Assembly: GCF_016785095.1 (NCBI RefSeq)
Contig: NZ_JAEKJB010000004.1
Span: 1-64,000, forward strand
Reading direction: 5' to 3'
Length of the DNA stretch: 64,000 bases
Source of the DNA: Alloalcanivorax marinus
GTDB lineage: Bacteria; Pseudomonadota; Gammaproteobacteria; Pseudomonadales; Alcanivoracaceae
Part shown: positions 27,865 to 36,954 of the stretch, in pieces
How the letters are laid out: the number at the start of each line of letters is the position of its first letter
How positions within the stretch are numbered: the first letter of the stretch is position 1
Made by a program: the position numbers and the translations under genes
The notes under the pieces: model-generated
What the model was told of the DNA's origin: nothing
What the model saw: the letters and a program-made list of their open reading frames with translations, nothing else
Database searches by the model: none

Positions 27865-28724
27865 GAGGTCGATTCGTCCTCGTTGGCGGCATCGTCGCCG
27901 CCGTCGTCGTCATTCGTTCGCGGCGCCGCTTCGGCGGCGACCGGGGCCACCGGCGCGGCGTCGTTCTCCGCTTCCGGTGAGCTTTTGTGGCGGAACCGGG
28001 TTTCGAAACCGGCATTCACAGCGTCCACCTTGTCCATGCTCATCAAGGTGGCATCGTCGATTTCCGGCTCGTCGTCCTCGACGCCGAACAGGCGTTCCGC
28101 CGCCGCTCCGGGCTCGCCATGGCCGGCCTCTTGGTCATCGTCGCCGTCCGCGTCGGGGACGTCGCTGAGCGCCAGTTCCTCGTTCAGCTTGTCGAGATCC
28201 TTGATCTCCGACAACGGCGGCAGGTCCTCCAGACTCTTCAGATCGAAGTAGTCCAGGAACTGCCGCGTGGTGGCGAACATCGCCGGCCGGCCGGGCACGT
28301 CGCGGTGCCCGACTACCCGCACCCAGCCCCGCTCAAGCAGGCTCTTGACGATGTGCGAGCTGACCGAAACGCCGCGAATCTCCTCGATCTCGCCCCGCGT
28401 GATCGGCTGGCGGTAGGCCACCAGCGCCAGGGTTTCCAGGATCGCGCGGCTGTAGCGCGGCGGTTTTTCCTGCCACAGCCGGCTGACCCAGGGCCCCAGG
28501 TCCTTGCGCACCTGGAAGCGGAATCCGCTGGCCACTTCGCGCAGCTCGATGCCGCGCTCGCCGTATTCCGTGGCGATTTCCTCGAGCAACCGTGACAAGT
28601 CAGCCTTGTCCGGGCGGTCGTGCTCGTCGAACAGCATCAACAGCGCGTCCCGGTCCAGCGGGCCGTCGGCGGCGAAGATCGCCGCTTCCACGATGTTCTT
28701 GATCTGCTGGGGCTCCACGGTCAA
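27861..28724 (-). CDS. scpB: Segregation and condensation protein B ScpB
   Basis: A 287-residue SMC-associated kleisin-interacting protein with two winged-helix domains. ILETLALVAYRQPITRGEIEEIRGVSVSSHIVKSLLERGWVRVVG and GRPAMFATTRQFLDYFDLKSLEDLPPL are hallmarks. The C-terminal 100 residues are a long acidic, low-complexity extension, longer than in most ScpB proteins. The start is taken as TTG at 28724, overlapping the scpA stop (TTGA). GTG 28718 is an alternative. It acts with ScpA and an SMC protein in chromosome organisation. Confidence 0.92.
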   Translation of the reverse strand: MTVEPQQIKNIVEAAIFAADGPLDRDALLMLFDEHDRPDKADLSRLLEEIATEYGERGIELREVASGFRFQVRKDLGPWVSRLWQEKPPRYSRAILETLALVAYRQPITRGEIEEIRGVSVSSHIVKSLLERGWVRVVGHRDVPGRPAMFATTRQFLDYFDLKSLEDLPPLSEIKDLDKLNEELALSDVPDADGDDDQEAGHGEPGAAAERLFGVEDDEPEIDDATLMSMDKVDAVNAGFETRFRHKSSPEAENDAAPVAPVAAEAAPRTNDDDGGDDAANEDESTS

Positions 28725-29653
28725 TCGTCCTCGGCTATGTCGTTTGAGGGCTCGTCGTCGATTTCCAGCGCCGCCAGGGCTTCACTTTCCTCCAGAACCA
28801 GGGTTTTCGCCTTGACGTGGATCGGGCTGAACGGTGTGTTCTGGATCAGCTCGATGAGCGAACCCTTCACCAGTTCCAGCACCGCGAGAAAGCTCACCAC
28901 CACGCCCAGACGCCCTTCCTCGGCCTCGAACAGCTCCACGAAGGGCACGAACTCTCGCCCCTTGAGGCGGTCGAGCACGTTGGCCATGCGCTCGCGGGTG
29001 GACAACTTTTCCCGCGATACCTGGTGGCTCTCGAACATATCGGCCCGGTGCAGCACCTCCTTGAAGGCCAGCAACAGCTCGCGCAGGTCCACGTCCGGCT
29101 GCGCTTTCTGGCGCACATAGTCCGGGCGCCGCGCGGCGGCGATCTGGAAGTCACGCTCCTGACGCGGCAGCCCGTCGATGTCCTCGGCGGCCTGCTTGAA
29201 ACGCTCGTACTCCTGCAGCCGACGGATCAACTCGGCACGCGGGTCCTCCCCGTCCTCGTCCTCGTCGTGGCTGGGCCGAGGCAGCAGGGTGCGCGATTTG
29301 ATCTCGCCCAGCATGGCGGCCATCACCAGATACTCGGCGGCCAACTCCAGGTTGAGCGCCTTCATCAGATCCACGTACTCCATGTACTGGCTGGTGATCT
29401 GCGCCACCGGGATGTCCAGAATGTCCAGGTTCTGCCGCTTGATCAGGTAAAGCAGCAGGTCCAGCGGCCCCTCGAAGGCCTCCAGAAAGACTTCCAGGGC
29501 ATCCGGCGGAATATAGAGGTCGTCCGGCAGCTTGGTGATCGCCTGACCGTACATCAGACCAAAGGGCATCTCCGCCTGCCGCGGACCGGGCGGCGCCAGC
29601 GGATTATTGCCATCCCCTCGCGGGGGGGCCTGTTGGTCGATGACGTCGTTCAT
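28721..29653 (-). CDS. scpA: Segregation and condensation protein A ScpA (kleisin)
   Basis: A 310-residue kleisin. The N-terminal EVFLEAFEGPLDLLLYLIKRQNLDILDIPVAQITSQYMEYV and LAAEYLVMAAMLGEIKSRTLLPRP are ScpA signatures. The C-terminal winged helix (FVPFVELFEAEEGRLGVVVSFLAVLELVKGSLIELIQ) binds SMC. A proline-rich N-terminal extension of about 40 residues precedes the core. It lies 25 bases downstream of trpS and is coupled to scpB. Confidence 0.95.
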   Translation of the reverse strand: MNDVIDQQAPPRGDGNNPLAPPGPRQAEMPFGLMYGQAITKLPDDLYIPPDALEVFLEAFEGPLDLLLYLIKRQNLDILDIPVAQITSQYMEYVDLMKALNLELAAEYLVMAAMLGEIKSRTLLPRPSHDEDEDGEDPRAELIRRLQEYERFKQAAEDIDGLPRQERDFQIAAARRPDYVRQKAQPDVDLRELLLAFKEVLHRADMFESHQVSREKLSTRERMANVLDRLKGREFVPFVELFEAEEGRLGVVVSFLAVLELVKGSLIELIQNTPFSPIHVKAKTLVLEESEALAALEIDDEPSNDIAEDD

Positions 29654-29678
29654 GGCTGCTGCTTCGCCTCCTTGGCGA

Positions 29679-30893
29679 TCACCGGTAATGGAGTCCCATC
29701 GCCGCGCGCACTTCCTCGAGGGTGGCGCGGGCCTCCTCGCGGGCTTCCTCGCACCCCTCGGCGACGATGGTGCGTACCAGATCCGGATTGCGCATGTGTT
29801 CCTCGGCGCGCTTGCGGATCGGGGCCAGCTCCTCCTGGACCGCCTCGATCACCGGCTTCTTGCATTCCAGACAGCCGATGCCGGCGGTAGTGCAGCCCTG
29901 GCGCACCCAGTCCTGGGTGTCGGCGTCGGAGTACACTTTGTGGAATTCCCACACCGGGCATTTTTCCGGCGTGCCCGGATCGCTGCGTCGGACCCGGGCC
30001 GGGTCCGTGGGCATGCGCCGGATCTTGGCGTCCACCTCGTCGGGCTCCTCGCGGAGGCTGATGAAGTTGCCGTAGGACTTGGACATTTTCTGCCCGTCCA
30101 GGCCGGGCATGCGCGACGCCGGCGTCAGCAGCGCCTGGGGCTCCGGCAGAATCATCTTGCCGCCGCCCTCGAGGTCGCCGTTGAGGCGTTCCTTGTCGCC
30201 CAGGGTGATGTTCTGCTGACCCTGGACCAGGGCGCGGGCGGTTTCCAGGGCGGTCTCGTCACCCTGTTCCTGGTACTTGCGCCGGTTCTCCGTGTAGATG
30301 CGCGCCTGCTTCTTGCCCATCTTCTTGATGGCGGCCACCACCGCTTCCTCGAAGCCCGGCTCGCGGCCGTACAGGTGATTGAAGCGGCGCGCCACTTCCC
30401 GGGTCAGCTCCACATGGGCCACCTGATCGGCGCCCACCGGGACCTGGCCGGCACGGTAGATCAGGATGTCGGCCGCCTGCAGCAGCGGATAGCCAAGAAA
30501 TCCGTAGGTGCTCAGATCCTTCTCACGCAGCTTTTCCTGCTGGTCCTTATAGGTGGGCACCCGCTCCAGCCAGGACAGCGGCGTCATCATCGACAGCAGC
30601 AGGTGCAGCTCCGCGTGCTCGGGCACCTGACTCTGGATGAACAGGGTCGCGGACCCCGGGTTGACGCCAGCGGCCAGCCAGTCGATCACCAGGTCCCAGA
30701 CATGGTTCTGAATGGCGTGCGGATTCTCGTACTCGGTGGTGAGACCGTGCCAGTCAGCGACAAAAAAGAAACACTCGTACTCGTGTTGCAAACGTGCCCA
30801 GTTCTTGAGCACGCCATGGTAATGCCCCAGATGCAGGCGCCCGGTGGCGCGCATGCCCGATACCACTCTTTGGGAGGGAACCACGGAACTCAA
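29679..30893 (-). CDS. trpS: Tryptophanyl-tRNA synthetase TrpS
   Basis: A 404-residue class I aminoacyl-tRNA synthetase. The HIGH motif appears as RLHLGHYHG, and KMSKS as DGQKMSKSYGNF. PLLQAADILIYRAGQVPVGADQVAHVELTREVARRFN is diagnostic of TrpRS. A Cys-containing stretch (CPVWEFHKVYSD...CTTAGIGCLECK) marks the longer proteobacterial subtype. The start is TTG at 30893, favoured by AGGAG seven bases upstream. It opens a trpS-scpA-scpB-rluB operon. Confidence 0.94.
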   Translation of the reverse strand: MSSVVPSQRVVSGMRATGRLHLGHYHGVLKNWARLQHEYECFFFVADWHGLTTEYENPHAIQNHVWDLVIDWLAAGVNPGSATLFIQSQVPEHAELHLLLSMMTPLSWLERVPTYKDQQEKLREKDLSTYGFLGYPLLQAADILIYRAGQVPVGADQVAHVELTREVARRFNHLYGREPGFEEAVVAAIKKMGKKQARIYTENRRKYQEQGDETALETARALVQGQQNITLGDKERLNGDLEGGGKMILPEPQALLTPASRMPGLDGQKMSKSYGNFISLREEPDEVDAKIRRMPTDPARVRRSDPGTPEKCPVWEFHKVYSDADTQDWVRQGCTTAGIGCLECKKPVIEAVQEELAPIRKRAEEHMRNPDLVRTIVAEGCEEAREEARATLEEVRAAMGLHYR

Positions 30894-31042
30894 AAGCCGA
30901 CTCCTGTCGTAACGGCAAGAAAACGGCGATTATAAAGGGAACCGCCGGGGTAAAGACAGGGCCGGCGGTCCACCGGAGCCCGTTCAACCCATTTTCTTCA
31001 TGCAGACTCGATGCCAGCCCGGCCCGGTTGGGTAACGAATGT

Positions 31043-31666
31043 TCAGAAAATGGCGTCGAGGGGGCCGGCGCCCTCGCGGACCACTTCCGGCCCGGTGCCA
31101 TCGGCCAGGGAGATCACCGTGGTTTCGGTGACGCCACAGAAGCCACCATCGATGACCAGATCGACCTGATTCTGCAGGAAGTCACGAACGTCCTGGGGGT
31201 CGGTGAGGGGGAACTCATCGTCCGGCAGGTGTGCCGTGGAGGTCATGATCGGCTCGCCGTGCTCCTTGAGCAGTGCCTGGCAGATCGGATGATCGGGCAC
31301 GCGGATGCCGATGGTGCGTTTCTTCGGATGCATCAGGCGCCGTGGCACCTCGTGGGTACCCTTGAGAATGAAGGTGTAAGGCCCCGGCGTGTGCGCCTTG
31401 AGCAGGCGATAGTCCGGGTTGTCCACCTTGGCATAGGTGGCGAGCACGGACAGGTCCGCGCACAGCAGGGTGAACTGGTGCTTGTCGTCGAGCCGCCGCA
31501 GGCGGATCAGACGCTCCAGGGCATCCTTCTCGCCGATGCCGCAGCCCAGGGCATAGGTGGTGTCGGTGGGGTAAGCGATCAGCCCGCCCTGACGGATTAC
31601 GTCCACGGCCTGACGAATCAGGCGCGGTTGGGGAGTCTCGGGATGAATATGCAGTACTTCGGTCAT
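31043..31666 (-). CDS. yciO: YciO/Sua5/YrdC-family threonylcarbamoyl-AMP synthase-like protein
   Basis: A 207-residue YrdC-fold protein. GGLIAYPTDTTYALGCGIGEKDALERLIRLRR at the N-terminus, TPGPYTFILKGTHEVPRRL in the middle and TIGIRVPDHPICQALLKEHGEPIMTSTAHL fit the YciO branch rather than TsaC. ATG 31666 overlaps the stop of the upstream PHP gene (ATGA). The pair matches the conserved yciV-yciO arrangement. The longer frame upstream of 31666 lies inside the PHP gene and is not family-like. Its exact cellular role is unsettled. Confidence 0.88.
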   Translation of the reverse strand: MTEVLHIHPETPQPRLIRQAVDVIRQGGLIAYPTDTTYALGCGIGEKDALERLIRLRRLDDKHQFTLLCADLSVLATYAKVDNPDYRLLKAHTPGPYTFILKGTHEVPRRLMHPKKRTIGIRVPDHPICQALLKEHGEPIMTSTAHLPDDEFPLTDPQDVRDFLQNQVDLVIDGGFCGVTETTVISLADGTGPEVVREGAGPLDAIF

Positions 31667-32565
31667 GGGGCGGCATTCTCCACCCGGCCCGGGGTCGGCG
31701 CAAGGTCCCCCGGAGCACCGGCCAGTCGCCATACCGGCGTGCCGTCCGGCGGGAACGGCGGCAGGCCGCCCAGGCTCAGCCATTTCTGTTGCGGCGAGTG
31801 AAAATCGCTGCCACCGGACACCGCCAGCCCGAAGTGGCGCCAGCATTCCTCCAGCAGGCCGGCCTGGTGCCGGGTCAGTCCGGGCATCACCGCCTCCATG
31901 GCCTGGCCTCCGGCGGCGCGGAAGTCGCGCACCAGCTCGCGCAGACGTTTGCGGGTCAGGTCATAGGCCTGGGGATGGGCCAGCACCGCCACGCCGCCGC
32001 CGGTGCGCAGGTCCTGGATGCCCTGCTCCAGGCTGACCCAGGGTGTGGCGACGAACGCCGACTGGCCTTTCTTGAGAAAGCGGTTGAAGGCATGGCGCTG
32101 ATCGCGCACCACGCCCTCCTCCACCAGCACCCGGGCGAACCAGGGCCGGCCGGGGGTGTCCGAATCCGACAGCGCGCAGGCCTTGGCGTAGCTGTCCTCG
32201 AGCCGGGCCGCCTTGTCGAGCCGGGCGCCGATGCGCCTTGCCCGCTGCCGGCGGGCTTCCAACTGATCGGCGACGCGGGCGGCCAGCACCGGGCAATCCG
32301 GGTCCACCCACAGGCCCAGCACATGAATCTCGCGACTGCCCCACAGCACCGACAGCTCGATGCCGTTGACCAGGGTCAGGCCATGGTGGGCCGCCGCGGC
32401 GCGGGCCTCGGGCAACCCGGCCAGGGTGTCATGGTCGGTGAGCGCCAGGGCATCGACGCCGTACTCGGCGGCGCGGGCGACCAGATCCGCCGGCGACAGC
32501 ACGCCGTCGGAGGCGAGGCTGTGGCAATGCAGGTCGGGGCGTTGGAAGGGTGCGGCTTCAATCAT
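31663..32565 (-). CDS. rnm: PHP-domain phosphoesterase (RNase AM / YciV-like)
   Basis: A 300-residue PHP-fold metal-dependent phosphoesterase. Metal ligands are seen in DLHCHSLASDG, ALTDHDTLAG, NGIELSVLWGSREIHVLGL, LAHPQAYDL and SGGSDFHSP. The YciV group (Rnm) matures the 5' ends of rRNAs by 5'-3' exonuclease action and also hydrolyses nucleoside 3',5'-bisphosphates. ATG 32565 starts just before the PHP domain. The in-frame sequence upstream overlaps the divergent yciB leader and is not family-like. It is coupled to yciO by ATGA. Confidence 0.9.
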   Translation of the reverse strand: MIEAAPFQRPDLHCHSLASDGVLSPADLVARAAEYGVDALALTDHDTLAGLPEARAAAAHHGLTLVNGIELSVLWGSREIHVLGLWVDPDCPVLAARVADQLEARRQRARRIGARLDKAARLEDSYAKACALSDSDTPGRPWFARVLVEEGVVRDQRHAFNRFLKKGQSAFVATPWVSLEQGIQDLRTGGGVAVLAHPQAYDLTRKRLRELVRDFRAAGGQAMEAVMPGLTRHQAGLLEECWRHFGLAVSGGSDFHSPQQKWLSLGGLPPFPPDGTPVWRLAGAPGDLAPTPGRVENAAP

Positions 32566-32644
32566 GGGGGCAACGGTACCATACTCGGGATGATTTGCCG
32601 TGCGGTTCCCGATACCATCGGCGATCCGAACAAGGAACGATTCC

Positions 32645-33292
32645 ATGAAGCAACTGTTCGACTACCTGCCCGTGGTGGTGTTTTTCGGCCTCTATTTCCT
32701 CAGTGGCCAGGACATCATGCTGGCCACCTGGGGCATCATCGGCGCCACCACCTTCCAGGTGCTGGCCGGCCGGCTGATCTGGAAGCGCTGGCACCGGCTG
32801 CATCTGGTGGTGTTCGTGATCACCCTGGTGTTCGGTGGCCTGACCCTGTTGCTGCGCGATGATGTGTTCATTAAATGGCGTCCCTCGATCATCAGCTTCG
32901 TGCTTGGCGCGGTGCTGCTGGTGGGCCACTTCCTGGGCGAGCGCAACCTGTTGCAACGCCTGTGCGAACGCTTGATGGTGGGTGGCTTCGGCTTCGTCGT
33001 AACGCTGGAGCGCCGCGACTGGAGCCGGCTGAACCTGGCCTTCGTGCTGTATTTTCTGGCTCTGGGGGGGCTGAACCTGTTCATCGCCTATAATTTCAGC
33101 ACTGAATTCTGGGTGAACTTCAAGCTGTTCGGCTTCACCGCCATCCAGATGGTGTTCTACGTGGCCGCCTTCCTGTATTTCTACAAACGCATGCCGGAGG
33201 CGGATCGCCAACGCCTGTTTCACCAGGACAAAAACGAACCGGAACCGACCAAGAAGGACGACGAGGACGATGCTGTACGCGATCATCAGTGA
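32645..33292 (+). CDS. yciB: Inner-membrane septation protein A YciB/IspZ
   Basis: A 215-residue inner-membrane protein with five to six helices. The family signatures [64 protein letters not shown] and [24 protein letters not shown] are clear. YciB links to peptidoglycan elongation and septum proteins. The charged C-terminal tail ([19 protein letters not shown]) overlaps yciI by 23 bases. ATG 32645 is the standard start. Confidence 0.95.
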   Translation: MKQLFDYLPVVVFFGLYFLSGQDIMLATWGIIGATTFQVLAGRLIWKRWHRLHLVVFVITLVFGGLTLLLRDDVFIKWRPSIISFVLGAVLLVGHFLGERNLLQRLCERLMVGGFGFVVTLERRDWSRLNLAFVLYFLALGGLNLFIAYNFSTEFWVNFKLFGFTAIQMVFYVAAFLYFYKRMPEADRQRLFHQDKNEPEPTKKDDEDDAVRDHQ

Positions 33293-33569
33293 AGACGTGG
33301 CCGATTCCCTGAACCGCCGCGCCGGCGCTCGCGCCGACCACCTGGCGCGCCTGGAGCGGCTCCGTGATCAGGGCCGCCTGGTGCTGGCCGGGCCGCACCC
33401 GGCGGTGGACAGCGCCGATCCCGGCGAAGCGGGTTTCACCGGCTCCCTGGTGGTGGCGGAGTTCGACTCCCTGGACGATGCCCGCGCCTGGGCCGACGCC
33501 GACCCCTATATCGAGGCCGGCGTCTACGAGCGGGTCACGGTGAAACCGTTCAAGGCCGTTCTGCCCTGA
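33270..33569 (+). CDS. yciI: YciI-family protein
   Basis: A 99-residue ferredoxin-like-fold protein. [42 protein letters not shown] and [23 protein letters not shown] carry the conserved His (RADHLARL) and Asp (ADPY) of the YciI family. The function in cells is not settled. It overlaps the end of yciB by 23 bases, so the two are translated from one message. Confidence 0.93.
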   Translation: MLYAIISEDVADSLNRRAGARADHLARLERLRDQGRLVLAGPHPAVDSADPGEAGFTGSLVVAEFDSLDDARAWADADPYIEAGVYERVTVKPFKAVLP

Positions 33570-33580
33570 TTTTTTACAAA

Positions 33581-33600
33581 CCCGGCCCGCCAGGGCCGGG
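33581..33600. terminator. GC-rich hairpin after yciI (possible terminator)
   Basis: CCCGGCCC at 33581-33588 pairs with GGGCCGGG at 33593-33600 around a four-base loop, 12 bases past the yciI stop. No T-run follows on the plus strand. A run of six T residues precedes the stem instead. It may act as a transcript-end stabiliser or a weak terminator. Confidence 0.45.
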
Positions 33601-33677
33601 AAATGTGACTACTTCGGCGCCGTTCGCCGCGCCGGTTGCCTAAACTTCGCGCCCAGATCATCAAGGAGTGCCCGTTC

Positions 33678-34337
33678 ATGCTGGTTCGCTGGTTCTGCTG
33701 TTTCCTGATTGCCGCTTTGTCGGCGCCGGCCCTGGCCGCCACCGCCTGGGTGGACGATGAAATCTACGTACCGGTCCGCTCCGGCGCCGGTTCCGGTTAT
33801 CGAATCGTCCACCGCGGGCTGAAAAGCGGTACCCAGGTGGAGTTTCTCGGCGAGGAAGGCGACTGGGCGCACATCCGCTACCAGGGCACCGAGGGCTACA
33901 TTGGCAAGCAGTACATCAGCCGCTCCCCCACCGCCGCCATCCGCCTGCAGCGGGTCAGCCAGGAAAACCAGCAGCTCGAGAAACAGGTCGGTGAACTCCA
34001 GGAGGAACTCGGGCGGATTCGCCAGGAGCGCGACAGCCTGAGTGGCGAGAACGAGGAATTGAAGGGCTCGCTGAGCAGCCGTGGTCAGGAGCTGGACAAG
34101 CTGCGCGACGTGGCCGCCGATCCGATTCGTCTGGACCAGGCCAACCGCCGGCTCAACGAGGAACTGAGCATGCTGCGCTCGGATCTGGATCAGTTGAAGG
34201 CGGAAAACACCATGCTGCGCAGCGACAACACCTCGCGCAAATGGATCACCGGGGTCGGCATCCTGCTACTCGGCGCCATCGCCGGCCTGTTGCTCAAATC
34301 CAAATCCGGCCGCCGCCGCAGCACCTGGGCTAACTAG
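33678..34337 (+). CDS. SH3-domain, coiled-coil envelope protein (YgiM/TIGR04211-like)
   Basis: A 219-residue protein. A signal peptide (MLVRWFCCFLIAALSAPALAA) precedes a bacterial SH3 domain (residues 24-87; YVPVRSGAGSGYRIVHRGLKSGTQVEFLGEEGDWAHIRYQGTEGYIGKQYI as spaced motifs). A long coiled coil follows (about 95-185), then one C-terminal membrane helix and a basic tail (KSKSGRRRSTWAN). This is the YgiM layout. The role is unknown, possibly at the cell envelope. AAGGAG precedes the ATG. Its TAG stop shares its last base with the first base of the inverted-repeat element at 34337. Confidence 0.87.
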   Translation: MLVRWFCCFLIAALSAPALAATAWVDDEIYVPVRSGAGSGYRIVHRGLKSGTQVEFLGEEGDWAHIRYQGTEGYIGKQYISRSPTAAIRLQRVSQENQQLEKQVGELQEELGRIRQERDSLSGENEELKGSLSSRGQELDKLRDVAADPIRLDQANRRLNEELSMLRSDLDQLKAENTMLRSDNTSRKWITGVGILLLGAIAGLLLKSKSGRRRSTWAN

Positions 34338-34602
34338 GGAGCCTCTGAATACCGCCTTACGTGCTCAGCGTGGCCTGAAGTGCGCCGCCGTCGTGTCTTG
34401 TCTCGACGGGCAGGGTGGCGCCCTTTCCAAGAGGCAAGGCGCGGCGGCGGTGCACTTCAGGCCACGCCCGGTGGGGCTTACAGGCTGGCCCACATTCATC
34501 GTTGCCCTTTTTCGACAGGCAACCAGCCTGCCTTCAAAAGGGCGCCTTGATTGTGAGCCAGCCTGTAAGCCTGAGTACGCAAGGCGGTATTCAGAGGCTC
34601 CC
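34337..34602. mobile_element. 266-bp MITE-like element with 32-bp terminal inverted repeats
   Basis: The ends at 34337-34368 and 34571-34602 are inverted copies with two mismatches, starting GGGAGCCTCTGAATACCGCC. Inside lie further perfect inverted repeats, 16 bp at 34368-34383 with 34452-34467 (GTGGCCTGAAGTGC core) and 15 bp at 34475-34489 with 34557-34571 (CTTACAGGCTGGC core). No transposase is encoded. No target-site duplication is obvious at the edges. The whole can fold into a branched structure. It looks like a non-autonomous transposable element or a structured intergenic repeat. Confidence 0.8.
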
Positions 34603-35575
34603 TGGCCACCCGCCCGAACAGGGTTTCCAGGCGCAGCACCACCCCGTTGACGCCCTGGTAACCCTGATCCCGGGGCCACAGCACGAACGGCTCCACCTCG
34701 AAGAACAGCCAGGGCCGCCACACGTTACGCCGATAGCGCGCATAGACCCGGTAATTGTCCACCACGGCCGGTTTACTGTGGCCCCCTACCCCGAGCCCCA
34801 GATTGAGCGCCGAGCGCCCGTCCAGCCGTTTGAACAAATTCACGCCCTGGAACAGCCCCAGCCCATCACCGGCCTGGTTGAGTTCCTCGGTGTAACGGAT
34901 CTCGCTGGAAAAACGCAGGGTGGTGTCCGGCGCCAGCGGCCGGTCCAGGTCGAACAGGGAGCGGCTGCCCCAGCCGTCAGGGTCGCGCCAGTAGATGCGC
35001 TGGGTGTAGCGCAACCAGGCGGATTCGTTGAACAGTGGATAAAGACGGCGGTAACGCAGGCGGGTGAAGGTGGTCAGGTCCGAACGCACGCCCACGTCCA
35101 GATCCAGATCCATGGCGTCGGTGCGCTCGATGGCCCAGCGCAGGGCCCCACGAAAACCATTGTCGCGTTCCCCGGCGGGAATTTCCCGGGCCACCGGCGT
35201 CTCCGGATCCTGATCCTCATCGTGGCTACGGAACAGCAGCGAGAAGCGGCGTTCAGCGCTCGGCAGCCAGACCCGGGCGTCCAGGTCCACGTCGCTGGCG
35301 CCGTCGCCATCGTCGCGCCATACCCGCTCACCGGTAAGACGCACCAAGCTGGCGGCCGGTTCGTTGTTCTCGCGCAGCGGGTCCTCGAAGAAACCGTCCA
35401 CCCAGCGGCTCGGCCAGCACAGGCTGCGCGACAGCCAGTCATGGGTGCGGTCCACCAGGGTGCCGGCGCCTTCCCAACGACAGGCGTCGACGGGCTGTGC
35501 CCCCGCCATGGACGACATACCAAGCATTATCATGCCGGGCAACAACGAACGACCAAGTGACCACCAACACCTCAT
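34496..35575 (-). CDS. Predicted envelope/outer-membrane protein with C-terminus supplied by the repeat element
   Basis: A 359-residue protein of no recognised family. The N-terminal hydrophobic stretch (SLLPGMIMLGMSSMAGAQ) is a likely signal peptide. The middle alternates aromatic and polar residues (RYTQRIYWRDPDGWGSRSLFDLDRP, WRPWLFFEVEPFVLWPRDQGYQGVNGVVLRLETLFG), suggesting a barrel. The last roughly 35 residues, from REPLNTALRTQAY onward, are encoded inside the 266-bp inverted-repeat element, so the original C-terminus just after LETLFGR has been replaced. No clear ribosome site supports the chosen ATG 35575; a later Met is possible. Confidence 0.6.
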   Translation of the reverse strand: MRCWWSLGRSLLPGMIMLGMSSMAGAQPVDACRWEGAGTLVDRTHDWLSRSLCWPSRWVDGFFEDPLRENNEPAASLVRLTGERVWRDDGDGASDVDLDARVWLPSAERRFSLLFRSHDEDQDPETPVAREIPAGERDNGFRGALRWAIERTDAMDLDLDVGVRSDLTTFTRLRYRRLYPLFNESAWLRYTQRIYWRDPDGWGSRSLFDLDRPLAPDTTLRFSSEIRYTEELNQAGDGLGLFQGVNLFKRLDGRSALNLGLGVGGHSKPAVVDNYRVYARYRRNVWRPWLFFEVEPFVLWPRDQGYQGVNGVVLRLETLFGRVAREPLNTALRTQAYRLAHNQGALLKAGWLPVEKGQR

Positions 35576-35610
35576 GGCGCCAGCATAGCGTGCCGGCGAC
35601 GCCTCGGGAA

Positions 35611-36792
35611 TCAGCCCAGGGCGCCGGCGGCGCGAAGAGCGGCAATTTCGTCGTCGTCGAAGCCCTGCTCGCGCAGCACCGCCTCATTGTGCTGGCCAAG
35701 CCGGGCGCCGCTGAACCGGTAGCCCACCGGCGTGGCCGAGAACTTGAACGGCGACGCCACCTGACGCTGATGCCCGCCATCGTGGCGCGGTACCTCCACC
35801 ACCATGCCGCGGGCCTGGAGCTGCGGATGCGCCGCCGCCTCGCTGAAGCTCAGCACCGGCTCCACGCAGCAGTCCAGTTCGGCGAATACCTGGCACCAGT
35901 GATCATGGTCCTGGCCGCCGATCACCTCGGCGATCGCCGCCTTCACCTCCGCCACCTGGGCGGGCTCGCGGCTGAGCCCCTTGGTGGTCAGATCCGGCCG
36001 GCCAATGGTCTCGCAAAACTGACTGAAGAACTGGGGCTCCAGCCCCGCCACGGAAAGGTAGCGACCGTCACGGGTACGGTAGCAATCATAGAAGCTGCCG
36101 CCATTCAGGGTGGTGCCTTCCAGGGTCGGGTCCTCGCCGGCCACCAGGGCCGGCGGCGCGCTCAGCCCGTGCAGGCTGAAGGCGGCATCGGTCATGGAAA
36201 TGTCCACCTGCTGGCCCTCGCCGGTATGGTGGCGATGAATCACCGCCGCCAGCAGGCCCATGACGGCATGGCAGGAGCCGCCGGCCACGTCCGCCACCTG
36301 GAACGCCATCGGCGCCGGGCCGCTGTCCCGGCGACCGTTATAGCTGGTCATGCCGGCGATGGAGAGGTAATTCAGATCGTGGCCGGCGCGGTCGCGGTAG
36401 GGGCCATCCTGGCCGTAGCCGGTGATTGAGCAGTAAATCAGGCCCGGGTTGATCGCCTTGAGGGTCTCGTAGCCGACCCCCAGCTTGTCCATGACGCCGG
36501 GCCGGAACTGCTCCACCACGATGTCGTAGTCCTTTACCAGCCGGTACACCACCTCGCGGCCTTCCGGGGTTTTCAGATCCAGCGCCAGGGAGCGTTTGGA
36601 ACGGTTGATGTAGCCGTGCACCGCCGAGACATTGTCCTCGGAGGGCGGCAGCAGACGAACCATATCCGGACGGGTGGGCGACTCCACGCGCAGCACCTCG
36701 GCGCCCATGTCGGCCAGCAACAGGGTGGCGAAGGGGCCAGGCAGCAAGGTGGAAAAATCCAGGACTTTCAGGGTGGCCAGGGGTCCGCTCAT
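35611..36792 (-). CDS. CaiB/BaiF-family CoA-transferase (alpha-methylacyl-CoA racemase-like)
   Basis: A 393-residue class III CoA-transferase family protein. KVLDFSTLLPGPFATLLLADMGAEVLRVESP at the N-terminus, NRSKRSLALDLKTPEGREVVYRLVKDYDIVVEQFRPGVMDKLG, and the SITGYGQDGPYRDRAGHDLNYLSIAG stretch with the catalytic-type Asp are hallmarks. It may transfer CoA between carboxylic acids or racemise 2-methylacyl-CoAs (Mcr/Amacr). The latter would suit branched-alkane or fatty-acid breakdown. The ATG 36792 has AGGAG seven bases upstream and begins MSGPLATLKVLDFS. It is monocistronic as far as visible. Confidence 0.88.
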   Translation of the reverse strand: MSGPLATLKVLDFSTLLPGPFATLLLADMGAEVLRVESPTRPDMVRLLPPSEDNVSAVHGYINRSKRSLALDLKTPEGREVVYRLVKDYDIVVEQFRPGVMDKLGVGYETLKAINPGLIYCSITGYGQDGPYRDRAGHDLNYLSIAGMTSYNGRRDSGPAPMAFQVADVAGGSCHAVMGLLAAVIHRHHTGEGQQVDISMTDAAFSLHGLSAPPALVAGEDPTLEGTTLNGGSFYDCYRTRDGRYLSVAGLEPQFFSQFCETIGRPDLTTKGLSREPAQVAEVKAAIAEVIGGQDHDHWCQVFAELDCCVEPVLSFSEAAAHPQLQARGMVVEVPRHDGGHQRQVASPFKFSATPVGYRFSGARLGQHNEAVLREQGFDDDEIAALRAAGALG

Positions 36793-36954
36793 GAAACCGC
36801 TCCTTTCCAAAACGGGCTGTGGGGAACCGGAACCCTACCGTCCGGGGACGGCGCCGCCAATGGCCATTGCCATCGCCGACTGACCGAAACGGACATGGGG
36901 CGCGGGCGTCAACTGCGCTAGCATGCGCCTCTTCCATGGATATCGCGGATCATT

